A stretch of DNA of 64,000 nt from Oryza sativa Japonica Group (Eukaryota > Streptophyta > Magnoliopsida > Poales > Poaceae), in assembly GCF_034140825.1 (NCBI RefSeq), contig NC_089041.1:24937501-25001500 (forward strand), read 5' to 3'. The notes under the pieces were generated by a model. It was not told the DNA's origin, did no database searches, and saw nothing but the letters and a program-made list of their open reading frames with translations. The position numbers and the translations under genes were made by a program. This document shows positions 11,972-24,429 of the stretch, piece after piece; the stretch's first letter is position 1, and every line of letters begins with the position of its first letter.

Positions 11972-13432
11972 ATGTGGCGCCGCCACCTCCTCCGCCGCCT
12001 CCTGCCGTCTCCGGCCACCGCCGCCGCCGCCGCCGCCTCCCCCTCGCCGGCGATCCGCCTCCTATCCACCGCCTCCCCGGATCCCGCCCCGCCGGCGACG
12101 CTCGCCTCCTCCCTCGCCGGGGCGCTCTCCGCGCTGTCCTCCACCCCGCCACCGGCCACCTCCCCGGACGCCTACTTCTCCCTCCACTTCTCCGACGTGC
12201 GCCCCACCAACGCGCTGCTCGCCGAGGCGCTCGCGCTCGCCCCGCCGGCCACGTCCCGCGCCGCCGCGGAGCTCTTCCGCTTCCTCGTCCGCCGCCGCTC
12301 GCTCCACCCCTCCGACTCCGCGCTCGCGCCCGTCGTGCGGCATCTCGCCCGCCGCCGCGACTTCCCCGCGGTGCGCTCGCTCGTCCAGGAGTTCCCCTCC
12401 GCGCTGGGGCACGACACGCTCGACGCGTACCTCCTCAGCCTCGCCAGGGCCGGCCGCGCCACCGACGCGGTCAAGGTGTTCGACGAATTGCCCCCGCAGC
12501 TCCGCACGCGCCAGGCGCTCACTTCCCTGGTCTCCTCGCTCTCGGCTGAGGGCTGGCCCTCGCACGCGGAAGGCGCTGTCAAGAAGGTCGCTAATGAGAT
12601 CTTCCCGGATGATAACATCTGCACTCTGTTGGTATCTGGCTATGCCAATGCTGGGAAGCTTGACCATGCTCTGAGGTTGATCGGTGAGACGCGCCGTGGT
12701 GGGTTTCAGCCAGGGTTGGACGCCTACAACGCGGTTCTTGATTGTATCTGCCGGCTATGTCGCAAGAAGGACCCGTTGAGGATGCCTGCGGAGGCAGAGA
12801 AGTTCTTAGTTGACATGGAGGCCAATGGCATTCCCCGCGATGCAGGTACTTTCCGGGTTCTGATCACTAATCTTTGCAAGATTCGCAAGACTGAGGATGC
12901 AATGAATCTGTTCCGGCGAATGGGTGAGTGGGGATGCTCACCAGATGCCGACACCTACTTGGTGCTTATTAAGAGCTTGTATCAGGCTGCCCGGATTTCT
13001 GAAGGGGATGAGATGATGACATGGATGCGGTCTGCAGGGTTTGGTGCTAAGCTTGATAGAAAGGCATATTATGGGTTCATCAAGATTTTATGTGGCATTG
13101 AAAGGGTTGAGCATGCTGTCAAGGTGTTCAGGATGATGAAAGGATATGGACATGCACCTGGGACAAAGTCATATAGCTTGCTGATTGAGAAGCTGACTAG
13201 GCATAACTTAGGAGATCGTGCTAATGCACTGTTCAGGGAAGCAGTGGCACGTGGTGTGACTGTGACGCCAGGAGTGTATAAGATTGATAAGAAGTATGTG
13301 AAGGCGAAGAAGGAGAAGAAGGTAAAGAAGAGGCTGACTTTACCAGAGAAGATGAGATTGAAGAGCAAGAGGCTGTACAAGCTTAGAATGAGCTTTGTTA
13401 AGAAGCCTAAGCGTCGAATGGTCCGGGTTTGA
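11972..13432 (+). CDS. P-class pentatricopeptide repeat (PPR) protein
   Basis: A single uninterrupted exon encodes 486 residues, as is usual for plant PPR genes. The N-terminus (MWRRHLLRRLLPS, then an Ala/Pro/Ser-rich stretch to about residue 40) is a typical organelle presequence, most like a mitochondrial one. From about residue 145 to 430 there are roughly seven to eight degenerate 35-residue helical repeats, with phrases such as TLLVSGYANAGKLDHALRL and TYLVLIKSLYQAARISEGDE. There is no E, E+ or DYW extension, so an RNA-editing role is unlikely; P-class members bind and stabilise or process single organelle transcripts. Residues about 437-486 form a very Lys/Arg-rich tail, unusual for the class and perhaps an extra RNA- or ribosome-contact surface (inference). 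ATG 11972 is the first in frame and begins the targeting peptide. Confidence 0.9.
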   Translation: MWRRHLLRRLLPSPATAAAAAASPSPAIRLLSTASPDPAPPATLASSLAGALSALSSTPPPATSPDAYFSLHFSDVRPTNALLAEALALAPPATSRAAAELFRFLVRRRSLHPSDSALAPVVRHLARRRDFPAVRSLVQEFPSALGHDTLDAYLLSLARAGRATDAVKVFDELPPQLRTRQALTSLVSSLSAEGWPSHAEGAVKKVANEIFPDDNICTLLVSGYANAGKLDHALRLIGETRRGGFQPGLDAYNAVLDCICRLCRKKDPLRMPAEAEKFLVDMEANGIPRDAGTFRVLITNLCKIRKTEDAMNLFRRMGEWGCSPDADTYLVLIKSLYQAARISEGDEMMTWMRSAGFGAKLDRKAYYGFIKILCGIERVEHAVKVFRMMKGYGHAPGTKSYSLLIEKLTRHNLGDRANALFREAVARGVTVTPGVYKIDKKYVKAKKEKKVKKRLTLPEKMRLKSKRLYKLRMSFVKKPKRRMVRV

Positions 13433-16400
13433 GCAGGCTTTGGGGTAATTTTCATACCCTTTCCTTCTCTTTTCGCTTTAAGCAATGCTCTATTTGCTCC
13501 AGTATTTGCTGCATGATAGTTCTGTGGTTTTGCTGGAGATTAGTCCATTTTGTTTTAGATGTTTTAACAGAAAGACGTACTGAAAACTAACTTGTTTCAA
13601 GAGAACCGATGTGCAGAAATGAAACTTTGCTTAGATCTAGTTCTCCGCTCCATTCCACTTAAGATGTGTTAAACACTATAAATATCCTCACAAATGTATA
13701 GAAGACGAGTTGTAGTGTAGAAATATCCAAAAAATGGAATGTTGCATTGTTGAATGTTGAATAGGCTTTTAGGTCTTAAGTTGACAAATTACACTTTCAT
13801 CATCTAGGTGAGTATAAGTTTTGAAGCGAGGTACTTTGGCATGGACTAACTAACAAGGCAGGTTATTATGTTTGAGTGAGATTGCTCATTTCAAGCCAAA
13901 GTTAGTAATACTAGTAATCAGTACTTTAGGATGTTAACCTGGATTCTTATAGCTGATAAAAAAGTACTTCAGGAGATTAACCCTGGATTCTCATAGCTGA
14001 TAAACTAGATGGAATCGCACTGATTAAAATTGTGGAATCATAGTTTTCCTTGTTTTGTTCTATTTTGTTGTCTGAGGTGTTCCGATGCTATCCTTAAAGT
14101 GGAAACTACAAAATTTAAAGCACATAGATACATTGATGCTTGATTTGTAACCACCGACTGCTACAATGCAAGATTAGTGATATTTGGTTTAGGGAAGGGT
14201 AGACGGTATAGAAACACTAGTCGTTATTTCTTCAATGCATTGAAGCTGTCACAGTCCATGCAGTTATAGAGATAATGTATTTTGCACATGTTTAAATTGC
14301 TTTGTGGTTAAAACCAGATACTACTAAGTAGCGAGTTAAGGTAAGTAGTTACAGCATACATGTAATGAAAAAAATACACTAGTATTACGTTCTGTATGGT
14401 GTGATATCATGAGATTACCCTTCCAAACTTTGCTTCTCACCGTCCAAACTAGTGTTTCTTGCTCTTAACTTCTTTTTTATTATTAGTATTCCTTAATAGT
14501 GACTATGCTTTGTTGGAATTTAACTTTAAAGATAACTCTCATTTTCTTTTGTTAAGTTGCAAATGCACAAAGCTTATGGATGACTATGCTCGATGGAAGC
14601 AGCAGTACCATGGGCCCAATTTTTAAAAAATAAGATATGCGGGATATCCACAACCGAATGGTGTGTTTTCCTTATAACAAGAGTTGCAGTTGTTCCTACA
14701 AATTTCTCCGTGTGTCGAAATCTATTGACCCCCTTACCCTTTTGTTACCTATTCAGATTGTTTAGTCAGCGTAGGAATGATGCTATAATCAAGTGGGCAA
14801 CATTGACGTGTCCTGCTATCTGCCTTCCTATGTGTGCGCTAGAAGATAATGAATAAACAGTTTCTACCTGAAACCTCGTTTTGGCTTTTTATGCAATAGT
14901 TATGCCCACAAATGCAGCATGGATGATTGGGTGTACAGTTGCTCTCCCAGGACCATCTAGGTGTTCTCTGAATTTGTTATAATCTTCTTGTATGCAGTTT
15001 TGCATGCTTGCTGCTTTATCATCTGTGTAATTTTCCTTTCTGATGTATTACTAATGATTGTTCTAATTATCTTGTTTAGTTGGAGCGGATGATCATGGGA
15101 AGAGAGAATCAGAAAGAGGCCATTTATAATTTTGAAGAGCAGTAAATTGTCGTCCTTCAATTTTCCCCACATTACAAGTGGCTCACTGACCGCAACATTT
15201 TTCTGATCGGAGTCCTTCGTGTGGTTTCTATCTCTTGGACAATGGATTGCTGACACTTTGCTGTGCTGTTTTATGTTCTCTGCAATGCCTTGTGTTTCAT
15301 TAACACAAATAATGAATGTATCATTTTACTTAAGTTTATGTTCACCACAGTTGAGAGGAAACTTTTGGTATATGATGAAGCAACTGTCTTGCAGATCCGT
15401 AGTTATCGTTTGAGCAATGTTTTGTACACTCTAGTTTCTCATGAACTCATGAAATATTTTATACATCGCCTGCCGAAACTACTCATTTGACCTTTTTCTT
15501 TGGGTGAGAATGTGCTCCCCAAAAGAGCTTGAATGCATGAGCTTGATCAATTCCAACTCCACTAATTGGGAAATGATATTGCTGTGGGGCCTTCTACTTA
15601 TCTTCTTGATTGATTGATGCTGAGTCACGTCAGAATTTAGGTCTCGGCAATTGGGTTCAGCCGGGATGAGCAGAAACAGTTGAGGAGATCAGGGTGCACA
15701 CATGCCTTTCCTTTCCCAGATTTCCATCAGGCAGGCAAATGCCATTTCATCTGCCTGACTTTTTTTTTGTTCCAGGTGCTACTGGACACTTGTTTTGCGT
15801 GCACTTGTGCTTCTCTTTTCTGCGAGATAAAAAGTTGTAATCTCGCAGGCCAATCTTGGATCAAGTGATACCATCCACGTCATGATACAAGGGACTATAT
15901 CACTTTGCTTTGGAGATAACAAAAACAATGGGTTTCTGGGACCCCTTTGTTGTTGCTCCCTTTGTCCTCATTGGCAGAGTTCGATGCACCAACAAGTGCT
16001 TTGATGAGAGGCAACTGGAAAAAGAAGTTTGCAAAAGACAGGCAAAATTTTTTTAAAAAGGTTTTGATCTGAAATGGCAGCTTCCAAGTAAATAAAACAC
16101 TGCTGGGCATTCTGAGGTAAGAACACTGTTGTCTGCTTGCTGAAGTTCAAATATCAAATTTAAGGCCATGTGTTCATCATAGAAAATTTTCCCAATTCCT
16201 ACGAAAATTGAACTACTCTGAAATTATCCCCGCGTTTCAGACGCGGGGATTTCTCACTCTGTATCATGCCTTTTTGGAGGCTAAGCATTAGCATTTCCAA
16301 CCAAATTATAGCAGTAATTGATCCCTGTAAATTTCTTTTCACCCTTGTGCATACTAGTTCAACTGCAAAGAAAGATGATAAAAGTGGGGAACCCTATTTG

Positions 16401-18612
16401 CTTGTATGCAAGTCTTGGGGAGGACATGATGAGTTCTTGGTTTGTCCTAATTTATGGATTGACAGCTCACCAACCTTGGACCCTGCCCATTGTTTCCCTG
16501 GGAGCACTTTCTCTATCCTATCCCAATACCAGCATATTTTTTGCACAGTAGGACAACACAGTGTGTTGATGGGGATTGATTTAGCCCTTAAATAATTGAG
16601 GAAACAAAAGCTCACATCCCTACAAAAAGCAGTCTCTCTCATCAAAAAAGGATTTTGTATGCACCCAGCAAGTGTCTGGTTGTTGAGCTTCCAAAAACTG
16701 GGGCCTCTCCTGGCATTTGCATGATGCTGGGATCATGCTAGAAAATTGCCATCTTACCATGGTGCTTACCAATAATCCAACCAAATGGTTCTGATTTTCT
16801 GAAGAAGCTCTTGCATTTAGCCCAATCAAATCAGCTCTGCAGAGGAGGATTGGGATTCAGCTGCCTCCATTTGATGCAGCAATCATTCCATCTTCTGAAA
16901 CTTCAGCGTGGAGGCACGTAAGCTTTGAGAATGACATGTCCCATTTCATCATCTCAAAGCTTTGTATGGCTGCAAATGTAAAGAATCCAGGAAAATTCAA
17001 GCAAGTTATCCAATGGCTTAAGGAAATGATGTATATCAAAGTATACCAATCCAACTTGTAAACCTACGTGTCTGTATCCAGGTAAGAAGAGTGAGATCTA
17101 ATACTAGTATCTCGCAAAAATTAGTAGTATATAGTACAACCGAAATGAAAAGTGAAGGGTACGTCTGCTTCCAAAGAACAGTTTAGTCGTGAGCAAAATT
17201 TTGAGAAAATGTTTTAGAAAATTATGGATTGTTTGACATGGCAAGCCTCCTAGACGAAAGTATAACAATCGCAAAATATTAAATTTGAACTGTAAACGTG
17301 GAAGGAAAGAACTCTGCAAATACATAAGACTGGTGGCATGATGCATATATCATCATCTCAAAATAAAAATGTTTGTCTGCACGAACAAGTACTAGATCTA
17401 GTCAGATAGGAGTAGGACTAACTTCTATAATAGGCAATTTGAAGCAAAGGTGGAATTTATCAAAGCTAGCAAAGAAAATTGTTAATTCTACTTGTGGCAC
17501 ATTCCTTCAGTTCTGTCTAGTTCCATCTTAGCAAAGATGATATGCAAATTTGGATGGAAATTTGGTGCGAGGGAACCAAAATTTTCCCTTGTATTGACTA
17601 CTGATCACACTGCGAATGGCAGGATAAGTAGCCTGTTTTCAGGCACGTTGGAAACATGAACTTGGTTTGGCCAAACGTTCAAGTCTTGGGTAACCTTACA
17701 TGAGAAAACATTACTCTGTGGTATGCAAATGTGGCACAGGCAGTTTTGTGTTAGTGCAATGAGATGTTCAGATAGGACTAACGAACTAGAACAGCTTTGA
17801 TCTTTATACTTAGAGACTGAGATTTGATTTTGGAACATTTCTACTACTCTTAGCATAGATGAGTTTGATTTTTGGGGATCTTATGCATACACAGAATAAA
17901 CTATGAAGTACATCATAAACTTTTTTAATGACTTTTTATGCTAATTCAGTGGCCTAACTGAAAAAAGGGTTATCATGCTGTCTCTGTAGTTGCGTTTTTG
18001 CAATTGATATGTTGCCAAAATGAAAAATTGTCTGTAGTCCAAAAGATGCATCTCTATCCTCATGTAGCTCATGCCTCATAATTCATCTTGTTTGCTAGTA
18101 GAAAACAAGTAGGCTTGAATTCCATGTTCTTTAAAAGAAAAATCTAAGTCAGGATAAGCATGGTATGCATGGAACTTGTACTTTTGTGATCAGGATTCAG
18201 GAACCCTGAATAACATAGCACAGGATGCACAAATTTGTGGAGAAAAAAAAAACAGAAGTAAAGAAAAAGAACAAATGGATTTAGGGTGTCAACAGCATGG
18301 ACCATATATGGACCCTCTATGCTTATTACAATAGCTTGCCATGCATCCCCTCTGTCATTTGCAAATGCAGACAGGAGCTCCATCGTTTTCTGAAAAAAGA
18401 TGAGGAGGACCGCAACTTGTACCAGCAATATGGTAGCTGACAAAATTCCTCAACCTCTTCCAGATGCCTCAGCAAAATCACATAAAAAGAAAAGAAAAAG
18501 GAGATTAAAAATTTGGTTTAAAAGCAAAGGAAAAATTATAACAAAAAGGCATAAGGAGTATGAAGTACATTATATGCTAACCCTAATTCCATGGTCAGAG
18601 TTTTATCACATA
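13433..18612. other. Long intergenic stretch, no gene seen
   Basis: The first few hundred bases include the PPR 3' UTR. The remainder is AT-rich with only short open frames and no recognisable domains or splice-consistent exon chains. A small hairpin, CCCCGCGT / ACGCGGGG with a 5-nt loop, lies at 16228-16248. I see no tRNA or rRNA. Confidence 0.45.
16228..16248. other. Short perfect GC-rich hairpin
   Basis: Arms CCCCGCGT (16228-16235) and ACGCGGGG (16241-16248) flank a 5-nt loop in otherwise AT-rich sequence. The pairing extends imperfectly outward into flanking AT bases. There is no T-run after it and no gene next to it. It could be a remnant of element ends. Confidence 0.5.
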
Positions 18613-18679
18613 TTCCCTCCGTTCTAAAATACTCCAACACTTCTGCACGTTTTCCAAAATAATTTTGAACGGAGGGATG
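18613..18679. mobile_element. Minimal Stowaway MITE (67 bp)
   Basis: Ends ttccctccgttctaaaat and its inverse ttttgaacggagggatg flank only about 30 interior bases. TA dinucleotides lie on both sides (18611-18612 and 18680-18681), the Tc1/mariner-type target duplication. The cctccgtt end is the hallmark of grass Stowaways. Confidence 0.75.
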
Positions 18680-19010
18680 TACATTTATATTTTCAAAATC
18701 ACGCAAAAAATTTATAGTTTGAAAATGAGATAGTAGTTTATTAGCTTCATAAAAAGAAACATCAATTAACTTCAGGGCAAATGAATAATTTTCTCAGAAA
18801 CATTAAAGCTCTGATAGGGTGAATGAAGCTAAACAAAGCTAAGTTTCAAAATTGAAATTTGGGAATATAAATTTTTATACCCGTATTATTTGTGATTTAA
18901 AGGTTAATGTTAATTGAAAAAAAACTATGGTAAAAAAACCTTAAAATTAAAATAGACTTTAAATTTTATTTTTTTACCAGATAAACCAAAAAAATACAAT
19001 AAAATTCTAA

Positions 19011-22000
19011 GGGGTTGCTTTGATCGTTGCTTCACTTTACTAGCCACACCTCAGTTATGCCACGATCATTAGATATGCGTTTGTTTCATTGACACAACTC
19101 TCTCTTTTACTTTGGGCTCACGAGTTATTCACTCAATCGTTTTATAAACCAAACCACACTTGTGACCTATACTAATTTATTGTCACACCCCAATCTGGCA
19201 CCGCCGTACAACGGCACCTGACAGGAGCATGTCGTGGGAAAAACGGCGCGAACCGCTTCCTACGAAACCGTGATCTCAGTACCAGTCCCAGGACATAGCG
19301 CTGGTACCCACGGTGACAAATATGAATCATTGCAATCCTTAAAATAAATAGAGGACTTATTTACCTTAACTTAGGTTGCAGCTCAGAACAGCCCGAGATT
19401 TCAACCGACGACGCGGACGAGGAAACACCAACAACAGCGGCAACAGCGGAACCAACGGACTAACACCCAACACCACAGGCGACGGCTGGGAACCAGGACG
19501 AAACCCTATTCTTCACTTCACTTCATCTTCTCTTTAAGGCGGAGGAACTATATATATTTATATAGAGCAAAGGTGAGTACTTTCGTACTCAGCAAGTCAC
19601 GGGAATTTAGGTGTTTAATGCAAGCTTGGAAGAGAGGCAAGGTTGTTTTTGCAAATCTTTTGTTTTGAAATCATTTTGAAATCACTAAGTGATTTATTTC
19701 TTTCTAAGTTTGGGCCGAAAAGAGACTTGCGTCTCGATTCGACTTTAAGATATGTTTTTCAACAGCTCATTTGGTAATGTACCGACCTCCCGGGTCAGAT
19801 CATTACTTCTCGGCTCCCAGAGCCATTCCACTTGATTAATCGGCTCCTAGAGCCTTTTTCATTTTCTCGGACTCCCAGAGTCCAGCTGCCCAGCAGCACA
19901 ACAATCCGCTTCCACTCGGGAAGCCTAGTCTATGATGCCCGTAGACATCCCGAATCACACAGATTCGTTTCTTGACCACTCAGGTCATCCATCTGCCACA
20001 TAGGCTGATTCTAGTAACGATTCCCATACCGCAACAACTTTTCACAAAGCACAGGCAAACAAATCTACGCTACAGGAAACACCTCACATCCGCCCATGAC
20101 CGCGGGCACGGCTGTTTGAACAGTTAGTTAACCTCTGCAGAGGGGGTACACTTTACCCACACGACATTACTAACCCGGATCACCCAGCCCGTGAGATCAG
20201 CCACGTCGGGAGACCTTAAGGCTTTCATGACAAGGCATTTCGAAAGCCGACACAGGTTCACCATATGCCAACGAGAAGGGTCCCAGACCAACACCAGATT
20301 AGGTCCCAGACCATACTGTGACAGGAAGCCCAGGGGTCCTCCCCGACACCACCCCGGCGAATCCACATGTCTCTTAGCATCATGGCTCCCCCGATAAGCT
20401 AGTTACTCAGCCAGGGGTGTCCCATTGCACCCGTGTGGTCGCACTTGTTATATGCTCGGATGAATTTCCCACAGGAGTCGGTCCTTATATGCGAATACGG
20501 GACAGTGCCACACAGGCACAACCCCCGCATCACGAGTTTTCACAATCTATTTTATTTTCCAACACACCGACGCCACATGTCGGGTTTTCAAGGCTTCTTA
20601 AACCCATTTCCCAAGTTTTCGACAAACAACGGTGTATGTGGGATATTTGGTATACGCGCTTAGAGAGCACGGATACCAAGGTACCACAAAGGTGGAGCGA
20701 CAAGGAAATCAGGGTAGTACAACCTACAGCAATTAGTGTGACTACTAGGTAGGTCCGTCGGTTTGGTACGCAAACCGAGGCCAAGCAAGTTAAGTGTGTG
20801 ATTCTAATAATGCAAGTTGCAAACAAAATAATAATGATTTTCCAATTATAGGAGCAATTGGTCAAAGGGTGACTTGCCTTGCTCAAGGTCTTCACGAAGC
20901 TTCACGAATCTTCGAGAAAACCCGCGATCGACGAAAATCCGGTAACCGCAACTATACGCAAACAATCGAAAACCTAAACAAAAGACCAAAAGAAAGATCC
21001 TATTTAGACAAATTAGTGGTGCTATTAAATAGATCTCAATTTTATGGAGGTACTGGAAGTGGAACGGAGTCAATCGGAGTTACGGATCGAGAGATATGAA
21101 TTTTGGAAGTTTAATTGGAATTTCTGGGCAAAGGAAGATATTTGTGGAACAAGGGGAAATTGATTTATGAAATTTATAGAAATAATATTCTCAAGAATAT
21201 TATTGGCAGTCACGGACGTGCGGGACCAAGGGGAAATGATTCATGGAAATTTTGGAATAAGGAATTGATTTATGGAAAAAGGAAATGGATGAGGGATGTA
21301 TGTTAGACTTTTTCGGGCGGCAAGGGCGCGGCCCAAGGGTTGAAGGAGGCTCGGCCGAGCCATTTGGGCCGGCGCGGGCGCGGGAAAGGCGGCCCATTAG
21401 GGCGCGCGGAAGGGGGAGGGAGTGGTCCGGTGGACCGAGTGCACCTCGCGGGTTCCAGGTGGGGCCCGCTTGTCGGTGACACGGCCCACGGTGGGATGGG
21501 CGCACGCGAGGTGCGGCGCAAGGGTTTCGGGTGCGCGTGGCTTAGGAGCGGTGCACCGGTTGGACGGATGGCGGCGGGCCCACGTGCAGCCGCTCGGCTT
21601 GCCGTGGACTGCGCGCACGGGAGGGAAGACGGAGGGAGGGGGCGGCTGACCGGCTTGGCCCGGTCAAAGCCAAGGTGGCACCGACGTGGCGCCTACGTGG
21701 CAGCCACGCGGGCCGGCAGGAGGAGGAAGAAGGGGAGGCCGAGATGGACGACGGACGGCGGCCGTGTCCACCGGAGCAAGCGCGACGGATTTGGTCTTCG
21801 GGGAGCACACCGGAGTGACGAGGGCGTCGAGAAGGAGCGAGCCAACGGCTCGGATTCGCCGGAGGGAGTTCGACGGCGGTGGAATTCGACAGCGGCGGCC
21901 GGCGGCGAGAGAAAGGGGAAATCACCGAGGGGCGACGAGGACTCAATTAAAGGCGGCGGGAGCATCTCCGGTGTTCAAGGAACTCATTTCCGGGGTCGGA

Positions 22001-23534
22001 TGGGTCGAGCGGCGCCATGGAGGTCCGGCGACGAGAGGCGGCCTCCGGGGGTGGGCGGCAATGGCGGTGGGGCCATGCCGGGTGGCGGCGGTCCTTGGGG
22101 CGGCGTCTACGCGCGTTCGGCAGGGCTACCAAGCTACCACGCAAGCTAGAGGGGACGAGGGTGAGCAGGGAAGGGGAACGGGAGGGAGGCACTACCGAGC
22201 CGGGACGGCGCGGTGACGAGCAGCCAACGGCGCGGAAGCGAGTTCTCCGTCGTCGGGCCGGGGAAGGGGTAGGAGAGGGTGCCCGGAGTCCCGCGTCACG
22301 CGTCCACACACGCACCGGTCTCCCTGGTGCTTCGGCGACGGACAGCGAGGGTGATTGCAAGGCGGGGTGGCAACAATGGCACGGGGGAGATTGGGCATGG
22401 AAACGAGGAGGAAAGGGAGGGGCTCGGGTTGGGTTTTATGGGTGCGGGAAGTCGGTTTTGGGGAAGGAAACCGACTTAGGGCGGTCAAGGGGAGGAGCTG
22501 GCGGTCGCGCCCGTGGTCCAGGCGGTGGCAGGCGGTGACGCCGATGGTGGTCGGGCAAAAGGAAAAAGGAGGGGGAGAAAGGGTGCTCTGCTCCTTGCTG
22601 TTTCGGGAAAAGTTGAAGGAGGGAGAGGGAGTGAGAGAGGGGCTGTCTCTCTCGGCTTTGGAAGCTAGCGGCGTGGAGCGGCAGAGCGGCAGCGCACGAC
22701 GCATGCGTCGCCAGGGCTTGACGCGGCGGCAACCGGGCGGCTGAGCGGCGCAGGCGCGGCAGGGCTGACGGCGGCAACGACCGGCCGGTCGGCCACGCGC
22801 GAGCGCGGGAAAGAGCGAAGGCGGTGGCGGGTTTTGGGCGGCGACAGCGGGAAGCGGCGTCGGCGCGAGAGAGAGAAAACGAGAGAGAGAGAGGGAGAAA
22901 CAGCGAGAGCGAGAGAGCTCTCTCTCTCGGCTCGGCTCGGCACGTGCAGCTCACGTGCGAGGCTAAGGGAGGAGAAACGGCTGAGGGAGGGAGGTGGGCT
23001 AAGGGGGAAAACGGCCCACAACACCCGAGGGAGGTAAAATAGACTTTTGTAGAGAAGACTGATTTGGAGTGGATTCGAATTGGGGTTTTGGATTCGAGTT
23101 CAGATTTGACATTCGAACTCGATGGTTTAGGGAGGAAATCAAGGGAGACTCGAGGAGAAGTCAAGGAAGAGATTCAAAACGGAAACTTGGATATTTTTAC
23201 CTTTTTTTTTAGTCGGAGCGAATATTCGGCAAGGATTCAAAGGAAGGGATTGACTTTCGGAATTTGATTTCGGAAACTTGAATTTTGGATAGGAAATCTT
23301 GAGGTGGAGGATTTTTGATTTCGATGAGAGGGAACAACGGGATTAAATTGAGATCCTTGGCACAACTTAGACTCTCACACAAAGAACGAAAATTTTCGTA
23401 ATTAGGATTTTGCCGAATTAGTTTTTAACGACTCACGAAAAGCGGAGTGTTACATTTATGAAATCACTTTTATGCCATGTCACAATTTTATGTAACGTTA
23501 GTTGTGACAAACTAGGCAACTACCAAACAAATCC
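19011..23534. mobile_element. Tourist-like MITE split by a solo LTR
   Basis: Left end ggggttgctttgatcgttgc follows TAA; right end (inverse of ggatttgtttggtagttgc) is followed by TTA, the 3-bp TWA target of PIF/Harbinger MITEs. Once the LTR insertion (19181-23454 plus one TTTAT copy) is taken out, the MITE is about 245 bp. The terminal repeats have diverged, so it is an older insertion than the LTR it hosts. Confidence 0.6.
19181..23454. mobile_element. Solo LTR, probable Ty3/gypsy, 4.27 kb
   Basis: The block begins TGTCACACCC and ends GAGTGTTACA (TG...CA ends) and is flanked by a perfect 5-bp direct repeat TTTAT at 19176-19180 and 23455-23459. No second LTR, reverse transcriptase or integrase reading is present, so it is best explained as a solo LTR left by recombination between the two ends of a full element. 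The 21.3-22.9 kb part is very GC-rich, which produces many long chance open frames. The exact target repeat suggests a fairly recent insertion, but a solo LTR gives no divergence clock. Superfamily is inferred from length and end sequence. Confidence 0.75.
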
Positions 23535-23685
23535 TTAATGAGTGACGTTAAGAGATAATCTTTCTAGAAGCGATGAGGAAGGTAGAGGAGAAGCCAGAGT
23601 TGCGATAAGGATGAGGGCATCCGCACGTGCATTGCAGCTCGACAAACGGACGCAACAAATAAAAGATAAAGGCATTCAAAGAATA

Positions 23686-23793
23686 CTCCCTTCAACCTAT
23701 AAAAAATCAATCTTATACTGAATATAACACTATTAGTACTATGAAATCTAGACATACATATGTCCAGATTCATTATTTGTGAGACGTGGAGAG
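23686..23793. mobile_element. Stowaway-like MITE (108 bp)
   Basis: Ends ctcccttcaacctat and tgagacgtggagag are imperfect inverted repeats flanked by TA (23684-23685, 23794-23795). No coding capacity. Confidence 0.55.
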
Positions 23794-23826
23794 TAGTAAT
23801 AAATACTCCTACAGTACATGATAGTA

Positions 23827-24035
23827 TTCCCTCTATTCTATTTTAAGTACAACCATAATTTTCCGTGCACAACTTTCACCGTCCGTCTTATTGAAAAAAT
23901 AAAAACACAAGTTACTATTCATATTTTATCATCTCATAATAATAAAAATGCTAATTATAAAAAATAAATAAGACGAAGGATTAAAGTTGGACGCGGAAAC
24001 TTATACTTACACTTAAAATGGTACCGAGAGAGCAG
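23827..24035. mobile_element. Stowaway MITE (209 bp)
   Basis: Starts ttccctctattctattttaag after TA and ends in the inverse acttaaaatgg... before TA (24036-24037). Its interior shares phrases, such as agttggacgcggaaa, with the element at 33992-34215, so both belong to one Stowaway subfamily. Confidence 0.7.
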
Positions 24036-24429
24036 TAGTTAAGAGACCTAGAAGAAAAAACATAATAAATAAAGCCATAAAAGAAAGAAAGAAAGAAAAA
24101 TAAACACATAGTCCACGCAGAATTCAGATCAAAACAAGTTTTTTTTTTCTTTTCTCCCTCCTCGTCTTTCAGATGCAGACATCCATCCACCACTTAATTT
24201 AATTAGCTTCTTTGTTTATAACAAACAAATTTGCGAAGTACAGTTGAAATTAAATAAAAAAAGAAATCATATGCATGTAGTATGTGCTGCTGTTCCTGTG
24301 CGTGTATATAGGTGAGTTAGCTTCCTTCCTGCATCTCTTGGCTTCTTCTTCTTCTTCTTCTTTTATACCCTTCTCTTGTTCGCTTGCGGCTCGGAGAAGA
24401 GGAGGAGAGGAGGGGGGCAAGGCAAGCAA
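24036..24429 (+). promoter_or_regulatory. Promoter and leader of the 6-phosphogluconolactonase gene
   Basis: A (CTT)n tract at about 24343-24362 runs into TTTTATACCC (24361-24370), a plausible TATA element about 65 bases before the first leader ATG. The following purine-rich stretch is the likely 5' UTR of exon 1. Confidence 0.45.

Noticed and set aside
14593-17054. Short open frames between the PPR gene and the LTR, considered as exons of a gene
   Set aside because: No domain, no consistent splice chain, and composition like intergenic DNA.
21340-23164. Several 100-270-codon open frames on both strands
   Set aside because: All lie in the GC-rich middle of the solo LTR, are basic low-complexity text and overlap one another; no gene.
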